This document shows positions 47,630 to 58,631 of a stretch of 64,000 nucleotides of DNA, one piece after another. Position numbers and translations under genes: made by a program. The notes under the pieces were generated by a model. The model had not been told where the DNA came from and ran no database searches. It was given only the letters and a program-made list of their open reading frames with translations. This DNA is from Muscardinus avellanarius (taxonomy: Eukaryota; Chordata; Mammalia; Rodentia; Gliridae). Position 1 is the stretch's first letter, and each line of letters opens with the position of its first letter. The DNA is taken from assembly GCA_963383645.1 (NCBI GenBank), contig OY726576.1:9662102-9726101 (forward strand), in the 5' to 3' direction.

Positions 47630-47965
47630 AGTGGGAACCTTCCTCTGCTCCATTTATGTTGGGGCTAGCCATGTGATTTGTTTTGGCCTTACCATGAGCA
47701 GAGGGAGGAGGGGTTGGGTTAAGCTGTGTGACTCACTTTTGCTGATGGAGCAGAAGGAATCAGTTGAGGCTTGAAAGATGCGGTAGTGATTGAATAGGCT
47801 CTCATGTGCTTGGGCCATTGCTGAGGCTGATCATGGGCTTCAAGGAGGTGCATGTGCTAGAGGTGGAGTCAGGACACCTCAGCTCACTTGCCTAGCTAAG
47901 CTGGGTCTAGCTAAGCACAGTGGACCCAGCTGGAGTGATAGTAAAGGATACACAGTCCAACCACT
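47630..47965 (+). repeat. MLT1-type (ERVL-MaLR) LTR
   Basis: 'gccatgtgatttgttttggc', 'tgctgatggagcagaagg', 'aggcttgaaagatgcgg', 'tgtgcttgggccattgctg', then 'gcctagctaagctgggt' and 'gtggacccagctgg' match the MLT1 body in order. The 3' end is decayed. Confidence 0.55.
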
Positions 47966-47969
47966 TCAC

Positions 47970-48655
47970 TTTAAAGTGTTTATCATGCATTTATGTTTAG
48001 TGTACACATTTCATATGTGAACTTTTCTTTATGCTCTGCCTCCTTCAAGACCAATGCACAACTGGACAGTGAATTACTTGTGAATGAGGGACTGGACACT
48101 GAACCACCAACCCAGACTGTGGGAAGGAAGTTCTAATGAACAATTCCTGGAGATAGTAAAACAAGTTTCTGGAAGGACCAAGCATAAGTTTGCATAATTG
48201 GATTGGATATAGGAAAACAGCTACATATAAAGCTTCCATACACTAACACAAGTTTACATAGTAATAACCACAGGAGAAATAAATAGGGTAGAAATTTCTA
48301 ATAATCGTATGCAATCTGAGAATATTTAGTGCCATAATTATAAATGTAATTTACAGTAATGGTGTCTTCATGCCAACAATTATTAGTTTAATAAAACCAC
48401 TGCTGTAATAAAGTAGATGCTGTTGCTGAAACAGCTCTCTAATTGATGATGTCTTATTACAGTCACTTTCGACTATAAACAGTAAATAAATGATACTACT
48501 ATTAAAAGTATGGAGATATTCATCTAGGGCTGAATATTTGGTAAACTCTGCTGTTATTTAAACAATAGTTTGGGCCCTGATTTTAACATTTTTCCTTCTC
48601 TTTCCATTCTGACTTTCATAAGCTAATCAATGTTAGTGAGTTTAAGTATCTTATA
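47970..48655. other. unique DNA, constrained-looking block 48340-48500
   Basis: 48340-48500 has repeated taatta/aattat cores (ccataattataaatg, acaattattagtttaat, ctaattgatg) between non-repetitive text and stands out from its surroundings. Confidence 0.35.
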
Positions 48656-48659
48656 GTCT

Positions 48660-48830
48660 AGGAGCTTGTTACTCAAAGTGTGGTCTGCAAGCAGTATGAA
48701 TATCACCAGGACACTTGTGAGAAACAAAAGTCTTAGAATCAGTACTGAACTGATGCAGGAGAAGGTCAGGTTTACCAAAACCCTCAGGTGATTTTAATGA
48801 ATATTAATGTTCAAGAATCATTGATCATAA
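48660..48830 (-). repeat. MER5-type hAT DNA transposon
   Basis: 'ttactcaaagtgtggtctgc', 'tatcaccaggacacttgtg', 'cttagaatcagtactgaac' and 'aggtgattttaatgaatatt' correspond to the MER5A order: a non-autonomous mammalian DNA transposon. Confidence 0.6.
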
Positions 48831-48839
48831 GTTCCCATT

Positions 48840-49430
48840 TTGAGGGATTATTTTACATATGAAGCAAACAAAATATTATAAGGGTATTCAGTGATATATA
48901 GTATAGGATATATTGCGAAATAGAAAAAAATATATTATTTTAACTTCTAGCAGTGATTTTCTTTGTTAGAGTAAGAATAACCCTATAAGAGTAGTATAGT
49001 TTTATACCATGGGACAAAATATTGTTAAGGGATCACATTTTTTATTATTATAATAAACTTTTTCTTTTTTAATGATAAGGTTAAACATAATTTTGTTCTT
49101 CAGCTCAGGCATCCCTGTACCATTTCTTTTGTAAGTATTTTGGTCCCTAGACATTAGGGGAGCCTATTACATATTAGGAGATAGCCAAGATACCAACCAG
49201 CAAAAAGGAAGATAATTGTTACAACATTTTGGAGAGATGTACCTTTCTGGTTTCAGCGCCTATGGTATAAGTCTTTATTTGAAATTTTCCAGTCTGTCCC
49301 AATACAATTGGAACACAGACATGAAGAGAGTGAATTACACTGTAAGAAACTGCAGTTTATCTTACTGCAACTGACTGAAAATAACATTCATTTACTGCAT
49401 AGATGTCACTTCACAAATTATTATTACTAT
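48840..49430. other. unique AT-rich DNA
   Basis: Nothing recognised. Confidence 0.4.
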
Positions 49431-49431
49431 T

Positions 49432-49507
49432 TTTTGAGGTGGGGATTGAACCCAGGGTCTTTACACATGCTAAACCTACACTGTATCACTGAGCTACACT
49501 CTTGGCC
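49432..49507 (-). repeat. full-type ID element
   Basis: gaggtggggattgaaccc, agggtctttacacatgctaa and gagctacactcttggcc represent the undeleted ID sequence. Confidence 0.65.
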
Positions 49508-49544
49508 ACAGATTACTTTCCCTGAGTATGAATGATTGTGTATG

Positions 49545-49800
49545 TGTTGTCTAATATTATATAATACACGTATACCTGGGGGCTCTAATATTTATGCATA
49601 GCTTACTAAAATTGTTAACTTCCTATACCCCTCTATGACCTTCACCTAGATAAAAGAATGCCCAACACCAATGAAGGTTTCTTCTAGACTTTTCTCTTTG
49701 CTGAATTTTACTTGTTCTTGAACTTGATATGAATGAAATCACATAGTATGTGCTTGTGTATAAAGATTTATTTACTGAATTATTTGATTCAAACACTTTA
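49545..49800 (-). repeat. possible old LINE-1 fragment
   Basis: 'ttcttgaacttgatatgaat', 'gaaatcacatagtatgtgct' recall the L1M antisense text ('aaatggaatcatacagtatgt'). The left part is unclear. Confidence 0.4.
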
Positions 49801-49814
49801 AAATGATGCCATAA

Positions 49815-50170
49815 TGCTAAATAAAATCAGCTAGGTACATGTCAAATATTGTACATCTTCAGTTTGATATGGAATATAAAAATTCAAACTCACAGAATGA
49901 GAGAGTAGAATAACGGTTACCAGAGGTTGGGGAGGGGTAAGGGAAAGGGAAAATTTTGGCCAATTGGAATAAAGTTTTAAAGTCAGGCATCAGGAATGTT
50001 TTGGTGACTCATTGCACAGCAAGCTGACTATAGGTAATAGTAATATGTTGTGCACTTCAAATGCTGAGAAAAATAGTTTTAAAATTTTCTCATCACAAAA
50101 ATTGGTAGCATATGAGGTGATGGATTTGTTAATTAACTTGATTTGCTCATTCCAGAATCTCTACATGCAT
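49815..50170 (+). repeat. LINE-1 3' UTR fragment
   Basis: 'ggttaccagaggttgggg', 'agcaagctgactataggtaa', 'gtgcacttcaaatgctgag', 'gaggtgatggatttgttaat' match the standard L1 3' UTR in sense. Confidence 0.6.
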
Positions 50171-50785
50171 ACAAGTAGGTTGAATTCCATGATTATTACA
50201 ATTATTGTTTTCTGACAGAAATAAAACCAACTCTTAGATGTTTTTAAGAAATAGAGAGAAAATTCAAAATCCCAGAAGTTCTCCCAAAATCTGAAATGTT
50301 TATTTACAAAAATACTTTGGAGAAATTTGAGGTTTGTATTTTAAGTTTCATTTTCTCTCTTACACAGAGAAAACTAAGCTATTTTGTAACACCAGTTTTA
50401 AAAATACATAAATGTATTATAATAACTTATAACTTATAAATTTAGAAATGAGAAATTATAAACATAGCATAATCAAAGTGTATTATAAATATATTTAATC
50501 CTAATATTTGTCATTGGATTATTGTTGTATTTATAGTATGTTACAGAGATCAGGGATTTCATCACAGATTCTATCCTACCTAAATGATTCAGAGATGTAC
50601 TAAATGTGATGATGACATAGTTAACTTTATAGGCTTTATGGTTAAAATTATATCATTGATTTAATGCCAAACGAATTGATCATTTAGTACCTAATGCACC
50701 AAATGTTTCAATTCTATGTTGGTAGTTCTTTAACCATATGGAATTTTGGATCATAGAATCTTTTTCTGCTTCTACTTGAAATAGT
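50171..50785. other. unique AT-rich DNA
   Basis: No feature seen. Confidence 0.4.
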
Positions 50786-50787
50786 GG

Positions 50788-50876
50788 TTGGGGGACTGGA
50801 GAGGTAGCCTGTACAGTACTTGCCTGTCATTCCTGAGGCCCTGGGTTCAATCCCCAGCAACATAAAAAGAGAAAGG
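50788..50876 (+). repeat. tRNA-derived ID-type element, plus strand
   Basis: gggggactggagaggtagcc, tacttgcctgtcattcctga and ggccctgggttcaatcccc give an ID sequence with its middle and box B-like part, and an A/G-rich tail. Confidence 0.65.
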
Positions 50877-51193
50877 GTGTCCAAATGCATGAAAACTATG
50901 GATTTCTGTGCTGAAAGACAACCCACTGAGTGGGAAAAAGTATGTTTAAGCAATACATCTGAAAGAGATTAACATACAAAATAAATAAGAAATGAAAAAC
51001 CCTCAATACATGAAAGCAATCCAATTTAAAAATGGGCAAAGAACTTACATGACATTTCTCAAAAGGAGACATACAAATGACCAGTTGGTTTATGAACAAT
51101 TTCTCAATATCATCAATCAGGAAAATACAGAGTAAAATCAAAGCAAGATATCACTTCAAAACTCCTAGAATGTCTATTATCAAAATGACAATA

Positions 51194-51405
51194 AGCCGGG
51201 TGTGGTGGCGCACGCTTATAATCCCCACACTTGGGAGGCTGAGACAGGAGGATCGCACAGGTTAGAAGCCAGCCTCAGCTACTGAGTGAGGCTCTCGGCA
51301 ACTTAGTGAGACCCTGTTTCCAAATAAAATATAAAATAGGTCTGGGAGTATATCCTGCAGGTAGAAAGCCCCTGGGTTCCACCCCCAATACCACACACAC
51401 ACATA
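51194..51405 (+). repeat. B1-dID SINE nested in LINE-1, 10-bp target duplication
   Basis: aaaatgacaa at 51182-51191 is repeated at 51406-51415. It is of the intermediate subfamily: young head (ggtgtggtggcgcacgctt) with the long middle. Its tail is a CA repeat. Confidence 0.93.
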
Positions 51406-51575
51406 AAAATGACAACAAATATCAAGTATTGGTGAAGATGTGGTAAAAAGAGAACTAGGAATGTAAATGTGTATTTTATAGAAATAATATGGAAGTGAGA
51501 AAACTGAAAACTGAGATATCATAAGATCCAGCCACGACCTGGAACCAGTAAGTGATATCTATACTCCATGTTCTT

Positions 51576-51781
51576 TTTTTTTTTTTTTTTTTTTTTTGGT
51601 GGTAGTGGGGTTCCTGGAAACCCTTCTACCTCCGGGCTACACTCCCAGACCTACTTTTACATTTTTATTTGGAAACAGGGTCTCCTAAGCCAGCACGAGT
51701 GGCTGGCTTCGAACCTGCGCGATCCTCCTGTCTCTGCCTCCCAAGCACGGGGATTACAAGCGTGCGCCACCACGCTAGGCC
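51576..51781 (-). repeat. young CpG-rich SINE nested in LINE-1, 14-bp target duplication
   Basis: tactccatgttctt at 51562-51575 and 51782-51795 is a perfect repeat. The A-tail is an uninterrupted T run on the plus strand. It carries the short B1 form (tcctaagccagcacgagtgg), box B (ggcttcgaacc at 51705-51715) and many CpGs. Confidence 0.97.
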
Positions 51782-51867
51782 TACTCCATGTTCTTGAAGC
51801 CGTATTCACAATAGCAAAGATACAGAACGAACCCAAGTGCACATTAATGCATGAGTTTCCCACTATT

Positions 51868-52230
51868 TTAATCAAAACAACTGATCACAAAATTTGGATG
51901 ATAAAATTGATTTGCTCACAGTTTTCTTGTTTTTGCTTTTTGAGATTTCAGGTTCAGTTCATGTGAGGCCAAGGACCGCAGACTTCAGGGCATGGCGGTG
52001 GGACCTGCTCTTACATCACGAAGGCTGGGGAGCAGGGGGATTCAAGGACAGCACATCACACCCCCAGAGACACACTTCTCCAGCCACATGCCATGTACCG
52101 TCCAGTAAACTCATAACAATGGGCTTATCAAATGAGGATATTACAACCCTCATTACTTAATTACAGCTAACTCTGACCCTTAATATATATATATATATAT
52201 ATATATGCTCCTCAGGGGACATTTTATATG
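51868..52230 (-). repeat. MaLR-type solo LTR nested in LINE-1
   Basis: In antisense: 'attgatttgctcacagtttt', 'cagggcatggcggtggg', 'cacacccccagagacacac', 'caggggacattttatatg', ending 'aatcataaca'. This is the MaLR order. An (AT)n run at 52183-52206 has grown inside it. Confidence 0.6.
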
Positions 52231-52504
52231 TAATCATAACAAGTGGATAAAGAAATTAGTATAAATACACACACAATGGAATATTATTCTGCCTCACAAG
52301 AGAATTCTGCCATTTTAAATAACATGCATATTCCATGCCAAGTGAAATAATCCACACACAAAAAGATACATACAGCATGCTCTCATTCATATGTAGTATA
52401 GAAAAGTCATAGTTAGGGAAATGGAGAGGAGTGGGATAGTGATAAAGAGAGCTACGGGTAGAGGGGATGATCAAGAGGTACAAAGTTTTAGAGAAGAGGA
52501 ATGA

Positions 52505-52855
52505 CTTTTTTAATAAGATAAAAAGAAAAAAGTTAAACCATAGATAAAAATAAGGTATTTTATATTTCAAAATTCCTAAAACATTCAAATTAAATGTTCT
52601 CAGTACAAAAACAATGATTACTATAGAAGTAATGGCTATGTTAACTACTTTTAGTACAATAATTCCACAATCCCTACATACAAAAAGCATAAATCTCATA
52701 AATACATATGATTATTATTTGCCAATTAACATGAAAATAATGGTGGTCTAATGTGAAGAAATTTACAAGAGTACCTGGTTAAAAACCCTCTCCTGTAGAA
52801 ATAACCCAGTTTAAGTGTAATTACTTCTTTAGAGCAGTAATTAAAAAAATCATTT
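52505..52855. other. unique AT-rich DNA
   Basis: The 147-codon minus frame at 52256-52699 spans LINE-1 antisense and this stretch; it is not a gene. Confidence 0.45.
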
Positions 52856-52859
52856 AACT

Positions 52860-53056
52860 GACATGTATTCTGGCTCACACCTATAATCCCAGTACTTGGG
52901 AGACTGAGACTGGAGAATTACAGGTTCAAAGCCAGCCTCAGCAACTTGGCAAGGCCCTCAGCAACTTAGTGAGATCCTTTCTCAAAATAAAATAAAAACA
53001 AGCTGAGAGTTAGCTTGGATACAGAATGCCTCTACATTCAGTCCCTACTATACCAC
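52860..53056 (+). repeat. B1-dID SINE, plus strand, diverged
   Basis: The B1 body (cctataatcccagtacttgg; gttcaaagccagcctcagc) and a decayed dID half (gttagcttggatacagaatg) are present. Both ends are worn. Confidence 0.85.
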
Positions 53057-53059
53057 CAT

Positions 53060-54555
53060 CCCCCAATTCAACTCACTTCGGTGAAAACAGTTGCAATTTG
53101 AACAAGTTCAGTATTATCCCCCCCCAAAAAAAAACCCTCAAACCATTAGTTGTGTTATGAATTAGAGGATTGGAATTGGCTGCTGAAGAATTTTCAAAGT
53201 GGAAGAAACCTATCCCCAGTTCTGAAATCACTTGGTTGATAGAACAAACAAGGCCCTCATCACACCTGACACCTGATTCACTGTAAAATGATTTGTAGAA
53301 GACCTTTCCAGTCTCATGTAAGCTAGACAGCATGATTGCTTCGACATTTCCAGAAAATTTTTCTTAGATGCATTCTCCTTGTTATCTCTAAAATCTGCAT
53401 TAATCAGTCCATCAATTCAGATGCCACGCTGTCCTGCCCTGTTGGTGATAAATTATCATCCTTGCCAGAAATAATGGTGAACAAGTGTTCCGTAATACAG
53501 CCTCTGAAAAGAAAGCGGCCGACTATGCAAGGCCACAGAAGAGCAGATAGCAATGGTTTTTGTTGTTATGTATTTATTTATTTATTTATTTATTTATTTT
53601 TGCATTTATGACCAGTCCTTAAATGGCTAAATGGAGCAATGTTATGTTGAGCGGTCACTTAGAAAACAGACAATTTATTCCCAAGTCTTCTGAAGGAAGC
53701 CTAGGCCGTAGCCACATCAACAGTGTTAACATGGCCAGCACATTTCTATTCACTGACCTCTGGTTTTTAATGGATTTTCGCAGGCTAGTATTTTTACTAG
53801 AGGGTGGCATCGCTTCAGCAGTAAAACAGCTTTGGGCTCATTCACTCACTCTTTCTTTACTTTCTCTTCACTGCGTTTTATAAGCCATCAAAAGGAATAT
53901 AGTTTGATGAATAAACCTAACTGGGGTTCTTTTAGAACACAAACAAAACAGCAATCATTGCCTGTTTTTGCTTTCTGCCCCAGATTCATTGGGTCTCATT
54001 GAAGGATTTTTTGAGTGAATTTGCATGTGTTTGGAAAACACGGGGCAAATATGTTCAATAATCTTTCCTGCTTCTGCTCAGAATGATAGCTTTATTCCCC
54101 AGTTGTCTTCCAAGGATTGATGCTCAGCTGCTCTCCTGTGTGGACTGTTTTGGAGGCACTGTGAAGCAAGGCACAGTTTCTGCTGCACAGGGAGGAAACC
54201 CGTGTGATCAGTCTCCATCACACAGCACAAGCACCTCAGATCTTACTGGGTACTAGTGAAGGTTTAATGTTGAGTTGTTACTACTCCAAATAACCAAGTT
54301 TTGAAGGGCAAAAGATAGTCTAAAAAATAAGACAGTTTAGGCAATGTTGTGTACCATGGCTGGGATGGCAGAGAGATCTGCCCTTGGGAGCAGGTCATAA
54401 GGAATTTTAGAATTATAAATAAAATTTGATTGTTTTTATCACCTTTTTTATGGCAGTTCTTAATAATATGCATAGTACAATACTGTTCTACCTACAAAAA
54501 AATGTTTGTTGGTTACTTTTAAATAATTGCTGGGGTTACTGTTGAGTTTCATTTT
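53060..54555. other. unique DNA with a (TTTA)n run
   Basis: (TTTA)n at about 53570-53600 is not followed by a SINE. No gene: frames at 53336-53611 and 53623-53883 carry no domain. Confidence 0.45.
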
Positions 54556-54559
54556 ATAT

Positions 54560-54660
54560 ATTGATATATAATATATATGAGTAATATGTATGAGTATATA
54601 TGAGTATATATAATAAAATATATGTGTAATATATAATAATATGTAGAGAATCTATGGGAT
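54560..54660. repeat. AT-rich low-complexity sequence
   Basis: atatatgagt and taatatgt variants recur about every 12-16 bases. Confidence 0.88.
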
Positions 54661-54697
54661 TCAAATTAGCACATTTAAATAATAATTCTTTTTAAAA

Positions 54698-55508
54698 TTT
54701 TTTTATTGGTGCATTATGTTCATACATCATATTTGGGCAAAAAACTTGTGTGTACATACATGTACACATCTCCGATTTAACTCCTACCCAATTCCCACCC
54801 CATTCCCTCCCCGTTCCTCCTTCCCTTGCTCGGCTTAGTGGTTGACTTCGATATGTTTAAGTACATTGTGTGTTTTAGAGATTTTACTCTTCCCCCCTCC
54901 TTTCTCCTCCTTTAGGTTGTCTTGTTTGCTCCTCTTTTCTCCCTAACTCTCACATATTAGGGAAAGCATCTGATTTCTTATTTTTTGTGACTGACTAATC
55001 TCACTTAGCATAATGTCCTCCAGTTCCATCCATTTCCCTGAAAATGATGTAACTGAGGTTTTTTTGATGGCTGAGTAAAATTCCATTGTGTACATATCCC
55101 ACAGTTTTGTAATCCATTCGTATGTTGATGGACATCTAGGCTGGTTCCATAGTTTGGCTATGGTGAATTGTGCAGCTATGAACATAGATACACATGCATT
55201 AGTTTGGTAGTTTGGTTTCCTATCTTTTGGGTAGATACCCAGAAGTGGTATTGCTGGATCAAATGGTAGATTTGTTCCCATTCTTCTGAGGATACTCCAT
55301 ACTGTTTTCCAAAGTGGTTGCACTAATTTGCAATCCCACCAACAATGTCTTAGAGTTCCCACTTCTCCACATCCTCGCCAGCATCTGTTGTTGTTTGCGT
55401 TTTGAATGATTGCCATTCTAGTTGGAGTTAGGTGAAATCTCAGGGTAGTTTTGATTTGCATCTCTCTGATTGCTAGTGATGCTGAGCGTTTTTTCATGCA
55501 TTTATAAG
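54698..55508 (-). mobile_element. 5'-truncated LINE-1 with 17-bp target duplication
   Basis: aataattctttttaaaa at 54681-54697 is repeated perfectly at 55509-55525, fixing both ends. The 811-bp element keeps the last part of ORF2 and a 3' UTR with a G-rich purine tract (plus strand cattccctccccgttcctcc at about 54802). The A-tail is very short (about seven A). It lacks the 5' UTR, ORF1 and most of ORF2, so it is immobile. Confidence 0.96.
54943..55497 (-). pseudogene. LINE-1 ORF2 C-terminal fragment, frame still open
   Basis: This is the C-terminal piece of the LINE-1 ORF2 protein, which in full copies (roughly 1,250-1,280 residues) joins an endonuclease and a reverse transcriptase. The 184 codons here lie after both catalytic domains. 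Residues about 37-54 hold a cysteine/histidine cluster ([19 protein letters not shown]) typical of the ORF2 C-terminal zinc-knuckle-like region. The tail includes the familiar [19 protein letters not shown] and a final stop. The first methionine is just the earliest one after the truncation point. No stop or frameshift has accumulated, so the insertion is fairly recent, but the fragment cannot be active. Confidence 0.93.
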
Positions 55509-55525
55509 AATAATTCTTTTTAAAA

Positions 55526-57885
55526 CCATTGCATTCTCCATGAAATTCTTTTGAATTACTCCTACTTCTAGGACTTGTTCACCAACTTCTGACACAGTGG
55601 ACATAAACAGATTCAACACCACATGTTTGTTTCTAGAACAAGTAAGAAGGGTTTTTATTTAAATTTGCTCATTTTGGTCAATGAGCGCATCTTCTGATGC
55701 CATGGTATTATATACAAAGTTCAAACAGTGGTAGAAATAAGCAAGGATAGTAAAGCAGTGGTATAGACAAAGACTCAGAACATATGTCAATTCAAGTCTG
55801 GTATTTTATATGTGAAAAGATATGAGCTTCAAGGTGTTATATTTTTGTTGAGAAAGTTAAATTTTAAACTCCAATATGACCATATTTGTTGCATCTCAGG
55901 TTGCCATTTCAACTCAAATTCAAATATTGGTTTACTTACAATACTCTCAAAATCACCTTATTTACTGCTCTCCATACATCTCTTCTAGACCCACTAACAG
56001 ATGGACATAGCAACAAAATGGGCTTGGAATGAAAATATCTAAGCATTTGCTGTGTCTCTAAATCAGGTAGAAATATTTATTTGTTAATTCCATAATTTTC
56101 TGAATGACTTGTCTTTTATGGAATATTTTAAGTTAAATTAATTTTAAAACTCTAAAGTTGTCTTGGACACCACTGAAAATAACATGGCATTATAAAAGGA
56201 GACATATAAAAAATAAAATACCAAAAAAGAATATTTGATGCTAACATATTCTTTTTATTCTATTCCTTTTGTAATAGATGTATCAAGGCATTTTACTAAA
56301 ATATTTATTTTCAAATATTTAACCCCTTTATGATTGCTAGTTGCACTTTCCTATCCAACTCTCTGGCACACATCTCTTCATCCCTTTCTTGGGAAGAAAT
56401 ATATAAATACACTCATGCATAGCCCATGAAACAGCTTTGGCATACAACTTCCTTGTTGCAATGTTTATTGCCTTGCATTTGAACTCTGCTACTTCTCTGA
56501 CATTCATTAAGCCTTCTTCTTGGCTTCCATCTTAGGTCAGTAGATTCTGGTCCTATTGCTGGATGGTGACCTTTGTTATTTCTACTCTATCTTGACTTTG
56601 ATCTTTCCTTACTGTTTGTTGTGGAACATGGGAAAACCTATTCCTTAAAAGTTTCACTATCCCAAAGAATTCATAACTTATTACTCACTGGGATCTCTGG
56701 CCACTGTTATTTCTCAGTTATTTTATCAGATTACTACAGCTACGTAGTAACCTCCAAATGATGAAAATCAAGTTTATACCCAGAATGAGTGACCTAAGTG
56801 ACCATGTAATTTATGTTTTAATCAGGACACTGGTGAGACAAAAACAGACCTACATAATAGTTCTATTAAAATTATTTTTTTAAAAAATAAAAATTTACTC
56901 TCTCCATCATGTGAAGCTACAGGAAAAAACAAGAAAGCAAAGGTTCATTTAGAAAAGGAGTTGTCCAGCACCCCGATCTTAGACTTCTCAGCTCCCAGAA
57001 CTGTGAGCTCCTACTTGAGCTAATGAAAGTCATTCTGAAAATTTTTGCCTGGTCACCTTATAAACATGAGTTTTTGGTTCACGTATATTGGAGAAAATGT
57101 AAATATATTGAAATAATGAAAATATTTCTGCATTATCACACATATACACACATCCAAACTGCATGAAAAAATACCTTTCATATTTGTTATATGCATATAA
57201 ATCTGTACCATTTGATATACGTGTATGTAAACACATCCATGATATATCTAAGAATAACTGGTAAACCTTTAAAAATAAAAATTCAAGCAATAATATCTTA
57301 TTAAAAATAGAAACTTGGGACAAATGATAAACTAAAACACAGATATTATCCACAATTATGTCAGATAATGTAAGGTAAGGAGTCACTACTGTCATAACTT
57401 GGGTTACAGAAAGTATTTTTAGATTAGTTGTGCTCAGCTAGACTGATTGATCATTTAAACTCTACCTGGTTTGAAAATTTATCCTATAAATCAACCAATA
57501 CATGGAAACTCATTCAGGAAAGGACCTGGTGTCCTTTGAGACCTGGGTACAATTGTAAAGTCATTAAAAGTCTGATTTTTCCTGAGATGTGCTTTGAGCT
57601 ATTAAAATATGTAGCTTAGAGTTCATTATTTATATAATAGATCCTCATGTGTCCTTTGGTATGTTAAAATACAAATTTTCACATCAACTTAGAGTACACT
57701 ACCAACTGGATTGATACAGACGATTTCACATTGAGAAAGAGTTCCTATAATCCTACAAACACTATTTTTACAGGAGGAATTATAGGTAGAAAAGTTTAGG
57801 TGGGTTAGACTCAAGTCCAAAAAGCTAACAATACTAAGTAGAATTACTGACCAGGTGCTAACAAATAATTTTTAATCAAGTCTCT
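55526..57885. other. long unique stretch
   Basis: No SINE in about 2.3 kb. 56950-57020 has a phrase (agcaccccgatcttagactt, cagctcccagaactgtgag) that resembles an MLT1 LTR scrap. Frames at 56573 and 57030 have no domain. Confidence 0.4.
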
Positions 57886-57887
57886 CA

Positions 57888-57962
57888 ATCTCTCTCTGTC
57901 TCTCTTTCTTTGTCTATCTCTCCCCCTGTCTCTCCCCCTCTCCCTCTTCCTCTCTCTCTGGC
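57888..57962. repeat. pyrimidine-rich (TC)n tract
   Basis: Imperfect tctctctg, tctccccctc units over about 75 bases. Confidence 0.92.
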
Positions 57963-58600
57963 AACTGATAACTTCTAAAAGTCTTGCAAACCAAAGAAAG
58001 CAACACCAAACCAGGTAATACTGTGCTGGTTCAAGTGTTATGTTAAACCAAGTGTTGCTTTTACATTTTCTTATTCAGGTGTCAGTACTTGAGTAAGCAA
58101 AGAAGGCAGACAGAGGCAGAGAAAGTTCCCAGACTGCAGTGATCTCATTCTACACACCAGCACTCCAACTTGAAAGTTAATTTCTCCAGCGATGCCAAGA
58201 GCAATTCCCTCAAGAAACATGGAAAACAGAGCTCCCCCAGTTGTCCAATCTGACAGATTCCTCCAATAATAATAGTAAGTAATTTGCATGTAATCTAACC
58301 CGCCTTTAATTAAATTGTTACCCCATTTACTCTTTTGAAGGCCAACTTATTTCTCCAAACAGATGGGACATAATTACCAGCTCCAAGAGATTGCTCCTCA
58401 ACCCAGCGACTGGATTTTCCCTCGTCTCCCTTTTAAATGCTAAAATTTCCAGGGGTCTCTTGGAGAAGAATTAACACTGCTGTGCAACTTAACAATTTCA
58501 GAAAATTGTCCACAGTATATCTAGCAAAACAGGATGTAGTTTATGGAACATTTCACTTGCTGGCACAGTAATGAGAAATTTCTTCCTGCAAACGTTTGGG

Positions 58601-58631
<31 letters not shown>

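Larger units (their letters stand above)
50890..52500 (+). repeat. LINE-1 ORF2 tail and 3' region, split by three insertions
   Basis: L1 text in sense runs 'aaaaatgggcaaagaacttac', 'cttctc'-type 'catttctcaaaaggagaca', 'tacaaatgaccagttgg' (51000-51180), resumes at 51415 ('aatatcaagtattggtgaag'), again at 51796 ('gaagccgtattcacaatagc') and once more at about 52232 ('tggataaagaaattag', 'acacaatggaatattattct', to 'gcatgctctcattcatatgt'). Removing the inserts restores one collinear, decayed L1. Confidence 0.8.

Noticed and set aside
52256..52699. 147-codon minus-strand frame
   Set aside because: It is antisense to LINE-1 3' sequence and runs into AT-rich DNA, with low-complexity hydrophobic content.
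58604..58626. Long T run as a SINE tail
   Set aside because: The sequence on both sides lacks any dID or B1 half; it is a simple homopolymer.
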